A stretch of DNA of 64,000 bases from Deroplatys truncata. Taxonomy: Eukaryota > Arthropoda > Insecta > Mantodea > Mantidae. The notes beneath the pieces were generated by a model. The model made no database searches. It saw only the letters and a list, made by a program, of their open reading frames with translations, and was not told the origin of the DNA. A program made the position numbers and the translations under genes. Position 1 is the first letter of the stretch. Every line of letters starts with the position of its first letter. Shown here one piece after another: positions 11,286-21,899 of this stretch. The stretch covers positions 664,094,618 through 664,158,617 of the forward strand of contig CM060990.1 in NCBI GenBank assembly GCA_030765065.1, in the 5' to 3' direction.

Positions 11286-11844
11286 ACTATGAACAAAAAA
11301 TTCAATTCTTCTATGTATATCAATATATGGAAGCTTACCACAGTGCAAAACCTTTGAGTGATATAAAGAATATACAGTCAACAAAGTAATAAACATCTTA
11401 GAAATTAAAGGGATTGAAAAATGTTAAAGAAAGTGACCAAAAGAATGCTAAAAGGTTCACAACTACCAAGCCGTAAGAACTACAGACGTGAAATTTCACT
11501 GAAATAATCCAATCAAACATACCAATTTAATATACCGAAATTTAAGCATTTAGATTTAGTAGTTAAAGTTGTATAGACAGACGGATGGTTTATTTGCAAA
11601 AACAAGAACACTTTATGGGTACGTCACATACAGAAATGCTAATAAAATTTGACGTTAGCGAACATTCATTGAAACAACAAAAAGGGTTTTACACCGAAGT
11701 GCACTTCACTGTCCACTTAAAATATTAAGAACCCTAGTGTTATTGGAGGTGTGTTAAATAAATTAAGTGAAGTTATCTCAAAATAATATTGAATTATGCT
11801 TATTTAAATCTATTAATGTAAACATTAAAACTTATGGTTCACGG
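11286..11844. other. No gene seen
   Basis: AT-rich spacer, nothing recognised. Confidence 0.4.
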
Positions 11845-12375
11845 TTCCCGCAACCGTGGCAAGTAGGCCAGAACGGCCATTTTTGCTTCTACCGTGGCCC
11901 TTGAGAGGAAAGGATGAGGCGAAGGGCAACCAGATCCGGATGACGACGGTTTAAGCATGGACGGGGTCCCCAATGTTTCGAGATCGAACGCATTCGACGT
12001 CGCCAGGGCCCACTCATAAGCCCCTAATCCCTGGGGATCCCCCGAAGGTGCGCCCGCCCGAGAGCACCCGAAGGCGGGTCCTTACTGAGCAACGACGCCA
12101 GGGAAGCAACCTCTACAGACCACCGTCCAGCCGCAACCCGCCGAACACCGTCGCCTGGTCCTACAACCCTGAAACAGATGACAATGAAGGTGATGGGTAC
12201 AAGAGATGAGGGGCAGGAAAGTCGTGGTAGAAGATAAACCACGCCAGCATTCGCCTGCCGACTCGGGGAAAGCACGAAAAACCCAAGGGTCAATGTGAGC
12301 GATCGTCGAAGATCGAACCGGGATCTCACGTGTGCGAGTTCAGACGTTACCGCGGCGCCACCTCGCTCGGTAACA
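11845..12375 (-). repeat. SINE-D, minus strand
   Basis: On the minus strand the head runs from GAGCGAGGTGGCGCCGCGG (box A-like) to CCCGGTTCGATCTTC (box B), then ACATTGACCCTTGGGTTTTTC, GCCGACTCGG, TCTACCACGACTTTCCTGCC, GTTTCAGGGTTGTAGGACCA and GCGTTCGATCTCGAAACATTG. This matches the plus-strand copies at 54363-54845 and 55750-56255 block by block. GC content is well above the flanks. Protein frames of 78-101 codons here are shadows of the SINE. Confidence 0.75.
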
Positions 12376-12798
12376 TTAGAACTACTATGGTCATGAACCT
12401 AGAACATAATGTATATTTATGAACAGTTCTCTGGCAAATAAGAGACAGTCAGGCAAAAACAATGAAGTCACTTTTAAAATACCCAGCTTAATGACTAATG
12501 AACAACATTGAGCTCTGGTGTGTCCGCGTCACAAAATTCTGATGTCCTTCTTCTGTAATAAAAGCATTTCCCGGCTAAAGCATGATTGCACCAAAGTAAA
12601 ACACCACAACTTACGTGGTATAAATGTATCCATAATAAGTGGATAATGCAGTAACCTTTTAAAACTCGTATCATAAATAAACCTTTGCTTATTGTATCAG
12701 CAATATGTGTAATTGATGTGCGAACGCTAAACTCGGCTCGAAGTGAATTTAGGTATTCACCCTTAACATACCAGTGTCTCCAGCAATGTCCAAACATA
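12376..12798. other. No gene seen
   Basis: Spacer ending in the TA at 12797-12798 that flanks Tc1 element 2. Confidence 0.4.
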
Positions 12799-14035
12799 TA
12801 CTATGTGATCAAAAGTATCCGGACACCCCACAAGCATACGTTTTTCATCTTAGGTGCATTGTGCCGCCACCTACTGCCTGGTACTCATTATCCGCGACGT
12901 CAGTAGTCATTACACATCGTGAAACAGCAGAGTGGGACGCTCCGTGGAACTCATGGATTTCGAACGTGGTCAGGTGATTGTGCCAGAAGTCTGTACGCGA
13001 GATTTACACACTCCTAAACATCCCTAGGTCCAATGTTTCTGATGTGATAGTGAAGTGGAAGCGTGAAGGGACATGTACAGCACAAAAACTACAGGCCGAC
13101 CTCGTCTGTTGACTGACAGAGGTCGCCGACATTTGAAGAGGGTCGTAAAGAGTAATAGGCAGACATCTATCCAGACCATCACACAGGAATTCCAAACTGC
13201 ATCAGGATTCACTCCAAGTACTATGACAGTTAGGCGTGAGGTGAGAAACCTTGGATTCCATGGTCGAGCGGCTGCTCATAAGCCACACATCACGCAGGAA
13301 AATGCCAAACGACGCCTCGCTTGGTGTAAGGAGCGTCAACATTACACGATTGAACAGTGGAAAAACGTTGTGTGGAGTGACGAATTACGGTACGCAATGT
13401 AGCGATCCGATGGCAGGGTGTGGGTATGGCGAATGCCCGGTGAACGTCATCTGCCAGCGTGTGTAGTGTCAACAGCGAAATTCTGAGGTGGTGGTGTTAT
13501 GGTGTGGTCGTGTTTTTCCTGGGGGGGGGCCTTGCACTCCTTGTTGTTTTGCGTGGCACGATCACAGCGCAGACCTACATTGATATTTTAAGCACCTTCT
13601 AGCTTCCCACTGTTTAAGAGCAATTCGGGGGTGGCGATTGCATCTTTCAACACGATCGAGCACCTGTTCATACTGCACGGGCTGTGGCGGAGTGGTTACA
13701 CGACAATAACATCCCTGCAATGGACCGGCCTGCACAGAGTCCTGACTTGAATCCTATAGAACACCTTTGGGATGTTTTGGAACGCCGACTTCGTGCCAGG
13801 CCTCACCGACCTACATCGATACCTCTCCTCGGTTCCGCACTCCGTGAAGAATGGGCTGCCATTCCCCAAGAAACCTTCCAGCACCTGATTGAGAGTATGC
13901 CTGCGAGAGTGAACGCTGTCAGCAAGGCTAAGGGTGGGCCAACACCATATTGACTTCCAGCATTACCGATGGAGTACGCCACGAGCTTGTATGTCATTTT
14001 CAGCCAGGTGTCCGGATACTTTTGATCACGTAGTG
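12799..14035 (+). mobile_element. Tc1-like DNA transposon, element 2
   Basis: A 1237-bp element. Ends are near-perfect inverted repeats (TACTATGTGATCAAAAGTAT at left; the right end reads GTGATC-type complement) and it is flanked by TA at 12797-12798 and 14036-14037. Same family as element 3 (18161-19402), which lies in the opposite orientation; the two look roughly 95% alike by eye. The first base of the left end is T where element 3 has C. Confidence 0.92.
12932..13953 (+). pseudogene. Tc1-type transposase, broken, all three catalytic residues still visible
   Basis: The initiator codon is now GTG at 12932 where the sister copy has ATG. Recognisable in order: a shortened N-terminal helix-turn-helix (a small deletion near 12980), GRPRLLTDR, a second helix set ending QEFQTASGFTPSTMTVRRE, NVVWSDEL with the first Asp (13379-13381), FQHD with the second Asp (about 13653) and SPDLNPIEHLWDVLERR with the Glu at 13759-13761 (DD34E). 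It ends VSKAKGGPTPY, stop 13951-13953. Breaks: a stop just after the first Asp at 13400-13402, frame changes between 13470 and 13690, and a G9 run near 13520. No protein can be made from this copy. Confidence 0.88.
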
Positions 14036-14037
14036 TA

Positions 14038-14475
14038 CTTGCTAGAGAACCCGGCAGCTTCTGCCGTATCATGTGCTGTGTGGTTAAATCTGTGTAGACC
14101 AATACAACTCGCAGAACTGTCATAAGCAAAATTGTGAATTTCTTGTGAAAAAGGGGGAGCCGAGTAGCTAAACCTTCAGTTCGATATTAGTGTTGTATGA
14201 AGGCAAGTAAACTAAGAAGAACAACGCGCCCAATTCAAGTGGGCCATTGAGATGGCTTGGGAACAGCGGATTCGCCTCAGCTGGCGTAAGAATCAGTGAC
14301 CTGATTTCGACGAACTTTCATAGCGCGCTTTACGGGACATTAAAGACTCATCAGCATGCACACTTATCCCAAAGGCTAATCAAGCTAGTGTTTTGGTTGA
14401 GGTAGGGTTTTCACAAAGAGTCCTGTGCAAGTTTTGGCAATGCTGGCACACTAGAAAACTTACAAGTGTCATACC
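14038..14475. other. No gene seen
   Basis: Spacer between Tc1 element 2 and the SINE cluster, nothing recognised. Confidence 0.4.
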
Positions 14476-15050
14476 GAGCGGGATGGCTCAGGGGGTAACG
14501 TCTGTGGCTCGCATTCGGGAAGTCGTGGGTTCGATTAGCGTGACACACTTTCCTGACCCATTGGTCTTTTTCGGGGGTTCTCCGGGTTGCAAGATGAATG
14601 CTGGGAAGGATTATTACATCCCACGAATTTCCTGTCCCTCCATTTCATCTCCATTCTCATTTCGTTTCACCTTTCGTCTGCTTGGTCTTTTTCAGGGCTG
14701 CAAGTGTCAGCGAGGTCTCGGCGTGTGCATGGCAGGGGATAACGATGCTACGAGGAAACCTTCGTTCCCGGACTGCGAGCGGTCTCCGGATCCCGGGCCC
14801 CCAGGGGATGTGTAAGCCCACAGGGGGGCGGGGAGCTGGCTGTACCAGCCACCATCCAGTGAGTTCACTCTGTAAATGGTAGGGACCCTGCCCTCTGCCG
14901 GTCGTGCTTCCTTATCGGGCTACCCTCTGTCTTCTCTCACTCCTCCCCTCCCTCCCAGGGAGCCCCGTCAGGAATCTAGACACAAAGGTCTGTGTAGATC
15001 GAGGTACTAAGTCCTCCTCCCCTTCTAATCCTATCCTATCCTCAAACGCT
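14476..15050 (+). repeat. SINE-C, full-length copy
   Basis: Starts at a clear tRNA-like head: CCGAGCGGGATGGCTCAGGG (box A TGGCTCAGGGGG) and GTGGGTTCGATTAGC (box B). The body contains GGGGGTTCTCCGGGTTGCAA, TTTCCTGTCCCTCCATTTC, TTTTTCAGGGCTGCAAGTGT, CTCGGCGTGTGCATGGCAGG, GGAGACC-type palindrome text and TCTCACTCCTCCCC, ending in TAAGTCCTCCTCCCC and a TCCTATCCTATCC tail. Other copies: 38576-39088 (minus), 54846-55170 (minus, partial) and 56420-56890 (plus, headless). Frames up to 140 codons here are shadows. Confidence 0.8.
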
Positions 15051-15064
15051 TCATTCATCTGCTT

Positions 15065-15210
15065 CCTACTTGCCGAACAAGGAGTGACACGGTAAGCTCA
15101 AAATCCGTGGTTCAAATACCGGCTACGGCGTTGAACTTCTCGGTCTGATTCTATCTTTCCCATTTTTACCCAACACAACGTTTGTGTGAATGAACAATTA
15201 ATACTTATGA
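15065..15210 (+). repeat. SINE-G, decayed copy
   Basis: Box A is degraded, but the 3' half of the tRNA-like part (ATCCGTGGTTCAAATACCGG) and the tail (GTGTGAATGAACAATTAATA) match the well-preserved copies at 23055 and 35707. Confidence 0.6.
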
Positions 15211-15234
15211 TAGCTACTGGAGTATTTTATTCCA

Positions 15235-15445
15235 AAACGTATTTGAGAACGCCTTTTGGTTTACCGAAAATGTGAGTCATTGAGGAATTTAATGTCGTTC
15301 CGTCAGTTGGATAGAGCAGGGGAACGGTAAGCCGAAAATCCTTGTTTGAAATCCCGGCTATGACATTGAATTTTTCAGTCTGGTTCTAGCTTTCCAATTT
15401 TAGTTTGCACACGGATTGTCTGGACTGGAATAACTATTAATTATA
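15235..15445 (+). repeat. SINE-G, second decayed copy
   Basis: Contains the 5' leader TTTGGTTTACCGAAAATGTG, a degenerate tRNA-like part (TCAGTTGGATAGAGCAGGGG ... GTTTGAAATCCCGGCTATG) and the GAATTTTTCAGTCTGGTTCT body. It lies in tandem with the copy just upstream, in the same orientation. Confidence 0.6.
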
Positions 15446-15510
15446 AGCTGTCTTCACTTACATTTGATTTTCCCTCATTTGTTAATAGTGCTTAAGCGAG
15501 CTATGGGTCC

Positions 15511-15790
15511 TTCTCCGTGGTGTAGTGGCTACCATGCTAGCTTCTAGTTCCCGAGTTCACGAGTTCAAACCCGGCGGAGGGCGATGGATTTATTCGGGCG
15601 TAAAAATCCTTAACATGGCTTCCTTCGGAAAGAAATTATAGCCGGTGAACCCTTGTCGTAGATTTACGACACGTAAAAGAACCTCACGTCTGATAAAGAG
15701 TCTTCTGAGAAAACGTCGGGTCTTTCACGCCCAATGTAGAGTGGGACACTAAGGACCACAACAGTTAAAGAGCGTCCATAAATAATAACA
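15511..15790 (+). repeat. SINE-A, plus-strand copy
   Basis: tRNA-like head with box A CTCCGTGGTGTAGTGGCTAC and box B GAGTTCAAACCCGGCGGAG, body through CGTAAAAATCCTTAACATGG, GTAGATTTACGACACGT and TAAAGAGCGTCCATAAATAA. Matches the minus-strand copy at 884-1140. The head ends are complementary (CTCCG/CGGAG), as in a tRNA acceptor stem. Confidence 0.78.
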
Positions 15791-17029
15791 AAAAAAAACA
15801 CGAGCGACCTAGGATAAATACGAATATACACATCATAAAATTTCTCTAAAAAAGTTGAATGAATTATTTTCAAACATTTACTAACGCCTTTCAAGATAGA
15901 TGCTTTAAAGTAATGTTTTGCAAAAATATAAGAATTAGCTCCAATGATGGCGAAACGGTTTTAAAAATGTAACTACTTTATAAATATGACCCACTATCTT
16001 GAGAGCAAATCGATGCACTAAGAATAGATGGAAGGGGAAGGTATGGGTGGGGTCTAGTGAAACTTCTACTCTCCTTTTCACTTCGGCAGCAACAGCAACT
16101 GCTGTACAGCCCTAACCCCCAACCCATAACTTAACCCCTTACATTCATCGATCTTGCAAACCCTCTATCTAGCTGCATAGAAGGCTTCAACTACTACTGC
16201 TATCATGACTCCGGAAATGAGGAATAGGTACACTTTCATAGTATATTTATATTTCAAAATATGTTTATATTAATATTAAATTTTGAGACTCTTACCACTA
16301 GTTTTACTACATTTATTTGAGTAAAGTATAACTAGTAGCCTTTAAATTGACATATTTATGTTTATAAATAACAGTTACTGAGAAAGGTGTACCTAAAATA
16401 GTTGCACTTGTACAGTTTTGTTCTGATTAACCAACCCATTTTACGATATTTATTCTGCAAAACATGTAGAAGCTTATTAAAATACCCAGTTAGTATAACT
16501 TTCTTCGTAGCGTTATTCGTTTCCGAAATATTCGTTGTGAAATGTTTAAGTATTTCCAAGGTAAAGCTTTGATTTATAGTCACATTCTTATAATATAATC
16601 ATTGGGGACGCAGAGGTTCTCCGTTTCTTCACATTAGTTCATGGCAAACAACTCTCCACTTGTGATACAACCAACCTGTTGTTACCGCATCTAGCATATA
16701 ACCAAGTGCATATTTTGAAATCTTTTCTGGGCAAAAACTATTTATGCGTTTGGTAAAGTGAATAGAAGAGTAACTTTTATATGAAGATTATGATACTTGA
16801 GGGGGATCAGTGAAATGATAATGAGTAGAGAAGGGAGTGTGATTGTAGAGTGAAAATAACTCGTAATGCAGCAATGGAGACGCTCTTGAACCTGACTCCT
16901 GACTCCTTTAGTTGTAATGAAAGAGACAAGAGTGGCAATTCCTGAAATTGACTCAGGTTTGCTAAGAATTAGGATAAACAGAAGATACAACTTTAGAAAA
17001 GCCATCAGGCTGTATAATTCCAATTAAAC
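15791..17029. other. No gene seen
   Basis: About 1.2 kb, mostly AT-rich, with a less AT-rich patch at 16020-16220. No element end, SINE head or motif-bearing frame recognised. Frames at 16362-16583 and 16742-17023 look like chance. Confidence 0.4.
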
Positions 17030-17830
17030 ACTTTATAAAGAACTTCAGGGTCATTATTGATCCTGAATGTTGGACGAATAAAACTCTGGAAACTCCTGAG
17101 AAAACTTCGATGTGGTTTACAGACGGTTCAAACGATGGCTCTGGAACAGGATCTGGAGCACATGCTGTAAGACCAAGGTGCTGAAAGTTTTTTTCTCCCT
17201 TGGCTGACTACACTACTGCTTTTGAAACAAAAATTTATGCTATTATTCAATGCATACATAAAAACATACGGAAAGCTTACACTGGTAAACACATCCTTAT
17301 CTTCTCAGATAGCCAAGCTGCACTTAAGGATCTAAGTAGTCATGAGGTAACGTTAGGACTAGTTCTAAACTGCCTAAACGTGTTCACGAGCTTGGCAAAA
17401 CAAAGCGAAGTTCAACGCATCTGGGTGCCGCGTCATAGTACTATAGAAGGAAATGAAAAAGCTGATGAATTTGCAAGACAGGAGCAGTTTCAACAGGAAC
17501 ATCTGGATGTTTAGTAAGAGAGGCTATTAAGAACTGGTTCAAAGTAGAACATCATAAAACCTGGCTAAAAAATCCAGGAAACAAACATGGTAAAATATTT
17601 ATTAGAAAACCATGTAAGAAAACAGCTGAAAGCTTACCTAAATGTAAGAGACTTCAGCTGAGAACAATTAATGCATTTCTCACAGGACATGATCTTGTGT
17701 AAAAGCATCTTAACACGAAGGGAGTGTTTCAGGGTAACTTAGATTGCAGATTGTGCAAGAAATAAACTTAAACAGCCCACCAGATTATATGATCCTGTGA
17801 GGCTTTGGCTATTGCCTTTGGGAAAATGTT
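17030..17830 (+). pseudogene. Non-LTR retrotransposon relic: RNase H domain and C-terminal tail
   Basis: From ATG at 17110 one frame encodes the RNase H fold of a LINE polyprotein: MWFTDGSNDGSGTGSG (first Asp), FETKIYAIIQC (Glu), IFSDSQAALKDL (second Asp) and WVPRHSTIEGNEKADEFAR (last His/Asp motif). All four acidic sites are present, but a TGA at about 17182 interrupts the frame. After the stop near 17512 the tail continues in broken frames: AFLTGHD-like text, then C-x2-C and H..C (near 17745-17805), the zinc cluster that closes Jockey/I-type proteins. Upstream reverse transcriptase is missing. The 104-codon frame 17200-17514 is the middle of this relic. Confidence 0.8.
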
Positions 17831-18158
17831 TTTAGAACCAGAAAAATTTTAAACCATATCTGTTATAGACTGTATTCCTTGGTAAAGGGTGCAGGCCTAA
17901 TTGGCTTTAAAACGATACAGGTAACATAATAAGCCCAAGGCTGAAGTGCGTCCGTAGCAATGACAGAAATCTGTATTACATTAGACAAGACAATATCACA
18001 TTAGATACTTCATTATTTTATTCATATATGCTAAATTTCGAATTGCTGAAACTCGAATTACCGTGATTCTACTGCATGTACCTATGTGCAGTATGTCTTT
18101 CTCCTGATTACTGTATTATTGTAAGCCCATTTTAATCCCTAAAAATGCTAAGGGAACA
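17831..18158. other. No gene seen
   Basis: Spacer with nothing recognised, ending at the TA (18159-18160) that flanks Tc1 element 3. Confidence 0.4.
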
Positions 18159-18160
18159 TA

Positions 18161-19402
18161 CACTACGTGATCAAAAGTATCCGGACACCTGGCTGAAAAT
18201 GACGTACAAGTTCGTGGCGTACTCCATCGGTAACGCTGGAAGTCAATATGGTGTTGGCCCACCCTTAGCCTTGATGACAGCGTTCACTCTCGCAGGCATA
18301 CTCTCAATCAGGTGCTGGAAGGTTTCTTGGGGAATGGCAGCCCATTCTTCACGGAGTGCGGAACTGAGGAGAGGTATCGATGTAGGTCGGTGAGGCCTGG
18401 CACGAAGTCGGCGTTCCAAAACATCCCAAAGGTGTTCTATAGGATTCAAGTCAGGACTCTGTGCAGACCAGTCCATTACAGGGATGTTATTGTCGTGTAA
18501 CCACTCCGCCACAGCCCGTGCAGTATGAACGGGTAGTCGATCGTGTTGAAAGATGCAATTGCTATCCCCGAATTGCTCTTCAACAGTGGGAAGCAAGAAG
18601 GTGCTTAAAATATCAATGTAGGTCTGCGCTGTGATCGTGCCACGCAAAACAACAAGGTTAGCAAGCCCCCTCCAGGAAAAACACGACCACACCATAACAC
18701 CACCACTTCCGAATTTCACTGTTGGCACTACACACGCTGGCATATGACGTTCACCGGGCACTTGCCATACCCACACCCTGCCATCGGATAGCCGCATTGT
18801 GTACCGTGTTTCCACACAACGTTTTGCCACTGTTCAATCGTGTAATGTTGACGCTCCTTACACCAAGCGAGGCGTCGTTTGGCATTTTCCTGCGTGATGT
18901 GTGGCTTATGAGCAGCCGCTCGACCATGGAATCCAAGGTTTCTCACCTCACGCCTAACTGTCATAGTACTTGGAGTGGATCCTAATGCAGTTTGGAATTC
19001 CTGTGTGATGGTTTGGATAGATGTCTGCCTATTACTCTTTACGACCCTCTTCAAATATCGGTGGTCTCTGTCAGTCAACAGATGAGGTCGGCCTCTACGC
19101 TTTTGTGCTGTACATCTCCCTTCACGTCTCCACTTCACTATAACATCAGAAACAGTGGACCTAGGGGTGTTTAGGAGTGTGGAAATCTCGCGTACAGACT
19201 TCTGACACAAGTGACACCCAATCACCTGACCACGTTCGAAGCCCGTGAGTTCCACGGAGCGTCCCATTCTGTTGTTTCACGATATCTAATGACTACTGAG
19301 GTCGCGGATAATGAGTACCAGGTAGTAGGTGGCAGCACAATGCACCTAAGATGAAAAAAACGTATGTTTGTGGGATGTCCGGATACTTTTGATCACATAG
19401 TG
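18161..19402 (-). mobile_element. Tc1-like DNA transposon, element 3
   Basis: A 1242-bp element with inverted ends (CACTACGTGATCAAAAGTAT at left, complement with one change at right) and TA on both sides (18159-18160, 19403-19404). Same family as element 2. Its transposase lies on the minus strand. Confidence 0.93.
18243..19267 (-). pseudogene. Tc1-type transposase, single frameshift that removes the first catalytic Asp
   Basis: Begins at ATG 19267 (MGRSVELTGFERGQVIGCHL) and is open to 18728, giving the paired-like DNA-binding region (KSVREISTLLNTPRSTVSDV; GRPHLLTDR). It then continues in another frame from about 18830 to 18243: GGVMVWSCFSWRGLANLVVL, FQHDRLPVHTA (second Asp) and SPDLNPIEHLWDVLERR (Glu), with 34 residues between them. 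Compared with element 2, about 7 bases are missing near 18807-18813, exactly where element 2 encodes WSDE. So this otherwise well-kept copy lost both its frame and its first catalytic Asp in one event. The second motif has FQHD where many relatives have FQQD. It is the best-preserved copy of the family here but not functional. Confidence 0.9.
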
Positions 19403-19504
19403 TATTTACGGAGGGGTCCCCGCAACATAGGCAGAGCACCGTACATAGGCCATGTGGGCCTTTGTGTTTCTAACGTTACTCCTGGGAGGGAGGATTGCGG
19501 GGAG

Positions 19505-19640
19505 AGAGCAATAAGCTTGAGTTCAAACGATTTGAACAAGGAACAGGTCATGTTAAGCAAAGTCATTAGCGACAGCCGAAGTAGAGAACGTGTGAGTATA
19601 AAAGTTCTTGGAATGCAGTTAAGGGATGAATTCAGTACGT
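19505..19640 (-). repeat. R3 head (SINE-like) fragment
   Basis: Matches 41515-41640 and 63185-63290: AGCTTGAGTTCAAACGATTT, AACAAGGAACAGG, AAAGTCATTAGCGACAGCCG, GTATAAAAGTTCTTGGAATG. In the complete copy at 41515 this is the minus-strand head of a tRNA-like SINE (GGTGTAGTGGTTAACTGC and CGTTCGATACTCCGG). Here the match stops at about 19640 and R3 text resumes only at 23450. Confidence 0.6.
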
Positions 19641-20894
19641 TTGTACAGTCGTCTATACCAGAATTCTGTAAAAGAGAAAGGAAATGAAATTCTGAGATTC
19701 AGGGAGGTACCATATAGCACCTAGGTAACAGACGTACACTTGTAAGATTGGCCCCTCGTAAGAAGGCAACTTTAAGAGGTAGTTCTAAAGTAGGCGGAGC
19801 TTAAGTTGGTATAAGTGCAGGCATCTAAACCAGACACACTCTTCTCGTGCACGCGTTTGTGCATACATTCTTCACTCTGGATTCATGTGACGACCCTTGT
19901 GTATTTTAAGCGCCCAGTGGCGCGCTTGTGTGAGTAGATTTAGCGGTGCGAGGGGTTTTGGCGGTTAGCATTTTAACTACTCGTGGCAATTTACGCTTCT
20001 AGTTTATTTTATTGCGGAAACAGTGATCAAGATTTTGGTACAATAGAAAAAAATCTCCAAGAAACAGATCATATTTACACACCTGACCAGTGGTATGAAG
20101 TTGCGGAAATTGCCACAGTCAAAGACCGTGCAGCAGTCGCACAGTGCTTTATACCGCTAATAGTCTGAGAATAAATATGGATTTTAACAACAAAGTTAAC
20201 ACAGAATATACAGTTTTCTGTGTTTGAATGTTAATTTACTAAATACGTGTGTTTTGTAAAACAATAAATCCTGTCCAGTTCTATTGAAATTATAAGTTCC
20301 TTACTACGTCACGTGTACTTCAAATTCACGAACAAATATTGTAGAATAATGTCGTAAACAGGATGAAATACACGCATTATAAATCGCCGTATTATAACTT
20401 GTCCCTTGGGACAGTTCTACTACTACGTGGATTGAATGAAGTGGTGGGGAGCTACATTGCAACCTTTTTGCACGTTGGGGAACGCGAGGGCGAAATGCTA
20501 CCTGGCAGACTCAGTTGACAATACTAACGGTTGATTCATTATTATACATACATGACTAAATAAATCGTCTTTCTCACTCACGCTGTTAATGAAAGAAGAA
20601 AGTGTAAGTTAATGTTTGTAGTCACTACGAAACTACTAAGGCTTTAATTACCGCTATTATAACAGAAAGAAATGACGCTGTAAAGAAAGCGCTATAAAAC
20701 ACAACAGAAGTAGCAGTGTAGTATTTTACGTGAAGACACTCTAAGTCTGATGTTTACATTGCACCCAAACTATTTATTATTTGAACAATACATACAACGT
20801 ATTACCGCGAGGTAACAAAAACCTTTATTCTTGTGTACGAGAATGTATCTGTAAGGAACAATTCTATCGCTATCTGAGAACATATCAACAAGAC
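19641..20894. other. No clear gene; separates two parts of R3
   Basis: Mixed sequence between the R3 head at 19640 and the small minus-strand ORF at 20895. GGTATAAGTGCAGGC at 19810 looks like a weak TATA box and is followed by an open frame and AATAAA (see next entry). The rest is AT-rich and unrecognised. Confidence 0.35.
19977..20168 (+). CDS. Short open frame of unknown nature, promoter-like text upstream and AATAAA just after
   Basis: Sixty-three codons open from the TAA at 19974 to TGA at 20166-20168, with no in-frame ATG (first possible start is GTG at 19983). The composition is protein-like (SDQDFGTIEKNLQETDHIY, then TPDQWYEVAEIATVKDRA), and AATAAA follows 2-3 bases after the stop region at about 20170. 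A TATA-like GGTATAAGTG lies 170 bases upstream. I do not recognise the protein. It could be a terminal exon fragment, part of an unrecognised retroelement, or chance. Confidence 0.2.
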   Translation, partial: LLVAIYASSLFYCGNSDQDFGTIEKNLQETDHIYTPDQWYEVAEIATVKDRAAVAQCFIPLIV

Positions 20895-21041
20895 TTAAGG
20901 CCTCTTGCGAAACATACACTCTTCAGTTTGTAATGCTGAATACCAGTTGCTTTTGTTTGCTTTCTCGTCACAGATTTTAACAACGTTAGCAACTATTTCT
21001 CGGGCTTGACTGTGTAGGGTTCTTCCTTTCTTACTGGGCAT
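20895..21041 (-). CDS. Small ORF, possible first exon of a transposon-related gene
   Basis: Forty-eight codons from ATG (complement of 21039-21041) to TAA (20895-20897). It begins MPSKKGRTLHSQAREIVANV and continues VKICDEKANKSNWYSALQTE. The start, a short basic run followed by L-x-S-Q-x-R-E-I-V, resembles from memory the N-termini of insect proteins annotated as DDE endonuclease-like or helix-turn-helix transposon products; I could not check this. Near the end, GAAGAGTGTATGTTT on the coding strand contains a fair splice donor (GTATGT), so the coding part may be an exon that continues elsewhere. The upstream side (higher coordinates) is richer in CpG. It may also be a remnant of an uncharacterised DNA transposon. 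Confidence 0.35.
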   Translation of the reverse strand: MPSKKGRTLHSQAREIVANVVKICDEKANKSNWYSALQTEECMFRKRP

Positions 21042-21519
21042 TGTAAATAACTTTATAAATCGCTAGAAAACGCTTACACACTACTCCAAGTGAAACACGT
21101 TGGAATACTAACGTTGCGCTATGCTTTTAATGTAGATAATATATCTATTTATGACATCATCGTGAATTGTCACGTGGTACTATCTCCCCCACTCCTCCGG
21201 AGAACAGAACACCCCGCAAACGTTATATCGTCAGAGGGCTACAGTAGGTATTGCTATACGTAGCGTTTTGTTTAAGTTTTAATCTATACCTGGCGCCAAT
21301 CAAGATGGTGACTGACATTTCGCGGAGCGAGAGAGGCGCCCACGTGGAGAAGGAGACTGGGTTGCGCCTGCATTGTAGAGCGGATACTATTTATATTCGT
21401 ATACGAAGACAATTGTAAAATAATGAATCTACGTGCATAGAATAGATCATGCAAGAATATATCAGTGTAAAGATCTGCGTTAACAGAAGAAACATACCTG
21501 TGAAATATTGATGCTTATT

Positions 21520-21672
21520 CTAATGGAAAAATGCCACTGATTTCCGAATCGCTTGCATCGCTGTTGTTGTTGTTGTTGCTGCTGCTGCTGCTCGCTTGAT
21601 AGACTTATTCGGTTCCCGAGTGCGCCCAGTTTTTCGTTTGGCTTCGCTATCTTTGTCACTATTTTTGGACAT
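21520..21672 (-). CDS. Small ORF with coded Ala and Thr runs, possible first exon
   Basis: Fifty codons from ATG (complement of 21670-21672) to TAG (21520-21522). The start is hydrophilic and basic (MSKNSDKDSEAKRKTGRTRE) and the middle has five Ala and five Thr codons in a row, written by a GCA/ACA trinucleotide tract at 21561-21592. No family recognised. It lies on the same strand as the ORF at 20895-21041 and about 250 bases from CCAAT-bearing sequence at 21900-22110. The combination (ATG, charged N-terminus, CpG-rich upstream) would suit a 5' exon, but a stop arrives quickly and I see no second exon. Confidence 0.25.
   Translation of the reverse strand: MSKNSDKDSEAKRKTGRTREPNKSIKRAAAAATTTTTAMQAIRKSVAFFH
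21561..21592. repeat. Compound trinucleotide repeat (GTT)n(GCT)n
   Basis: About 32 bases of TGT/TGC repeats. It writes the Thr and Ala runs of the minus-strand ORF that spans it. Confidence 0.9.
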
Positions 21673-21899
21673 TGTTAAATATCCATTAAACACAATTATA
21701 AATGCTCACACAACACACACACCCTCACAAATACACGAGTTCAAATACACGTAACGCAAGGCAAATTCCATACAAATACGACGACGCAAAAGAACTTTTC
21801 AGTACTCAGGCAATCTCTAAACTGATACAAACACACAAGCAAGCTGGGGCTAAAAGGAGGAATTGTTTATAACTGCTGCAACAGCAGAAGATAAGACTT

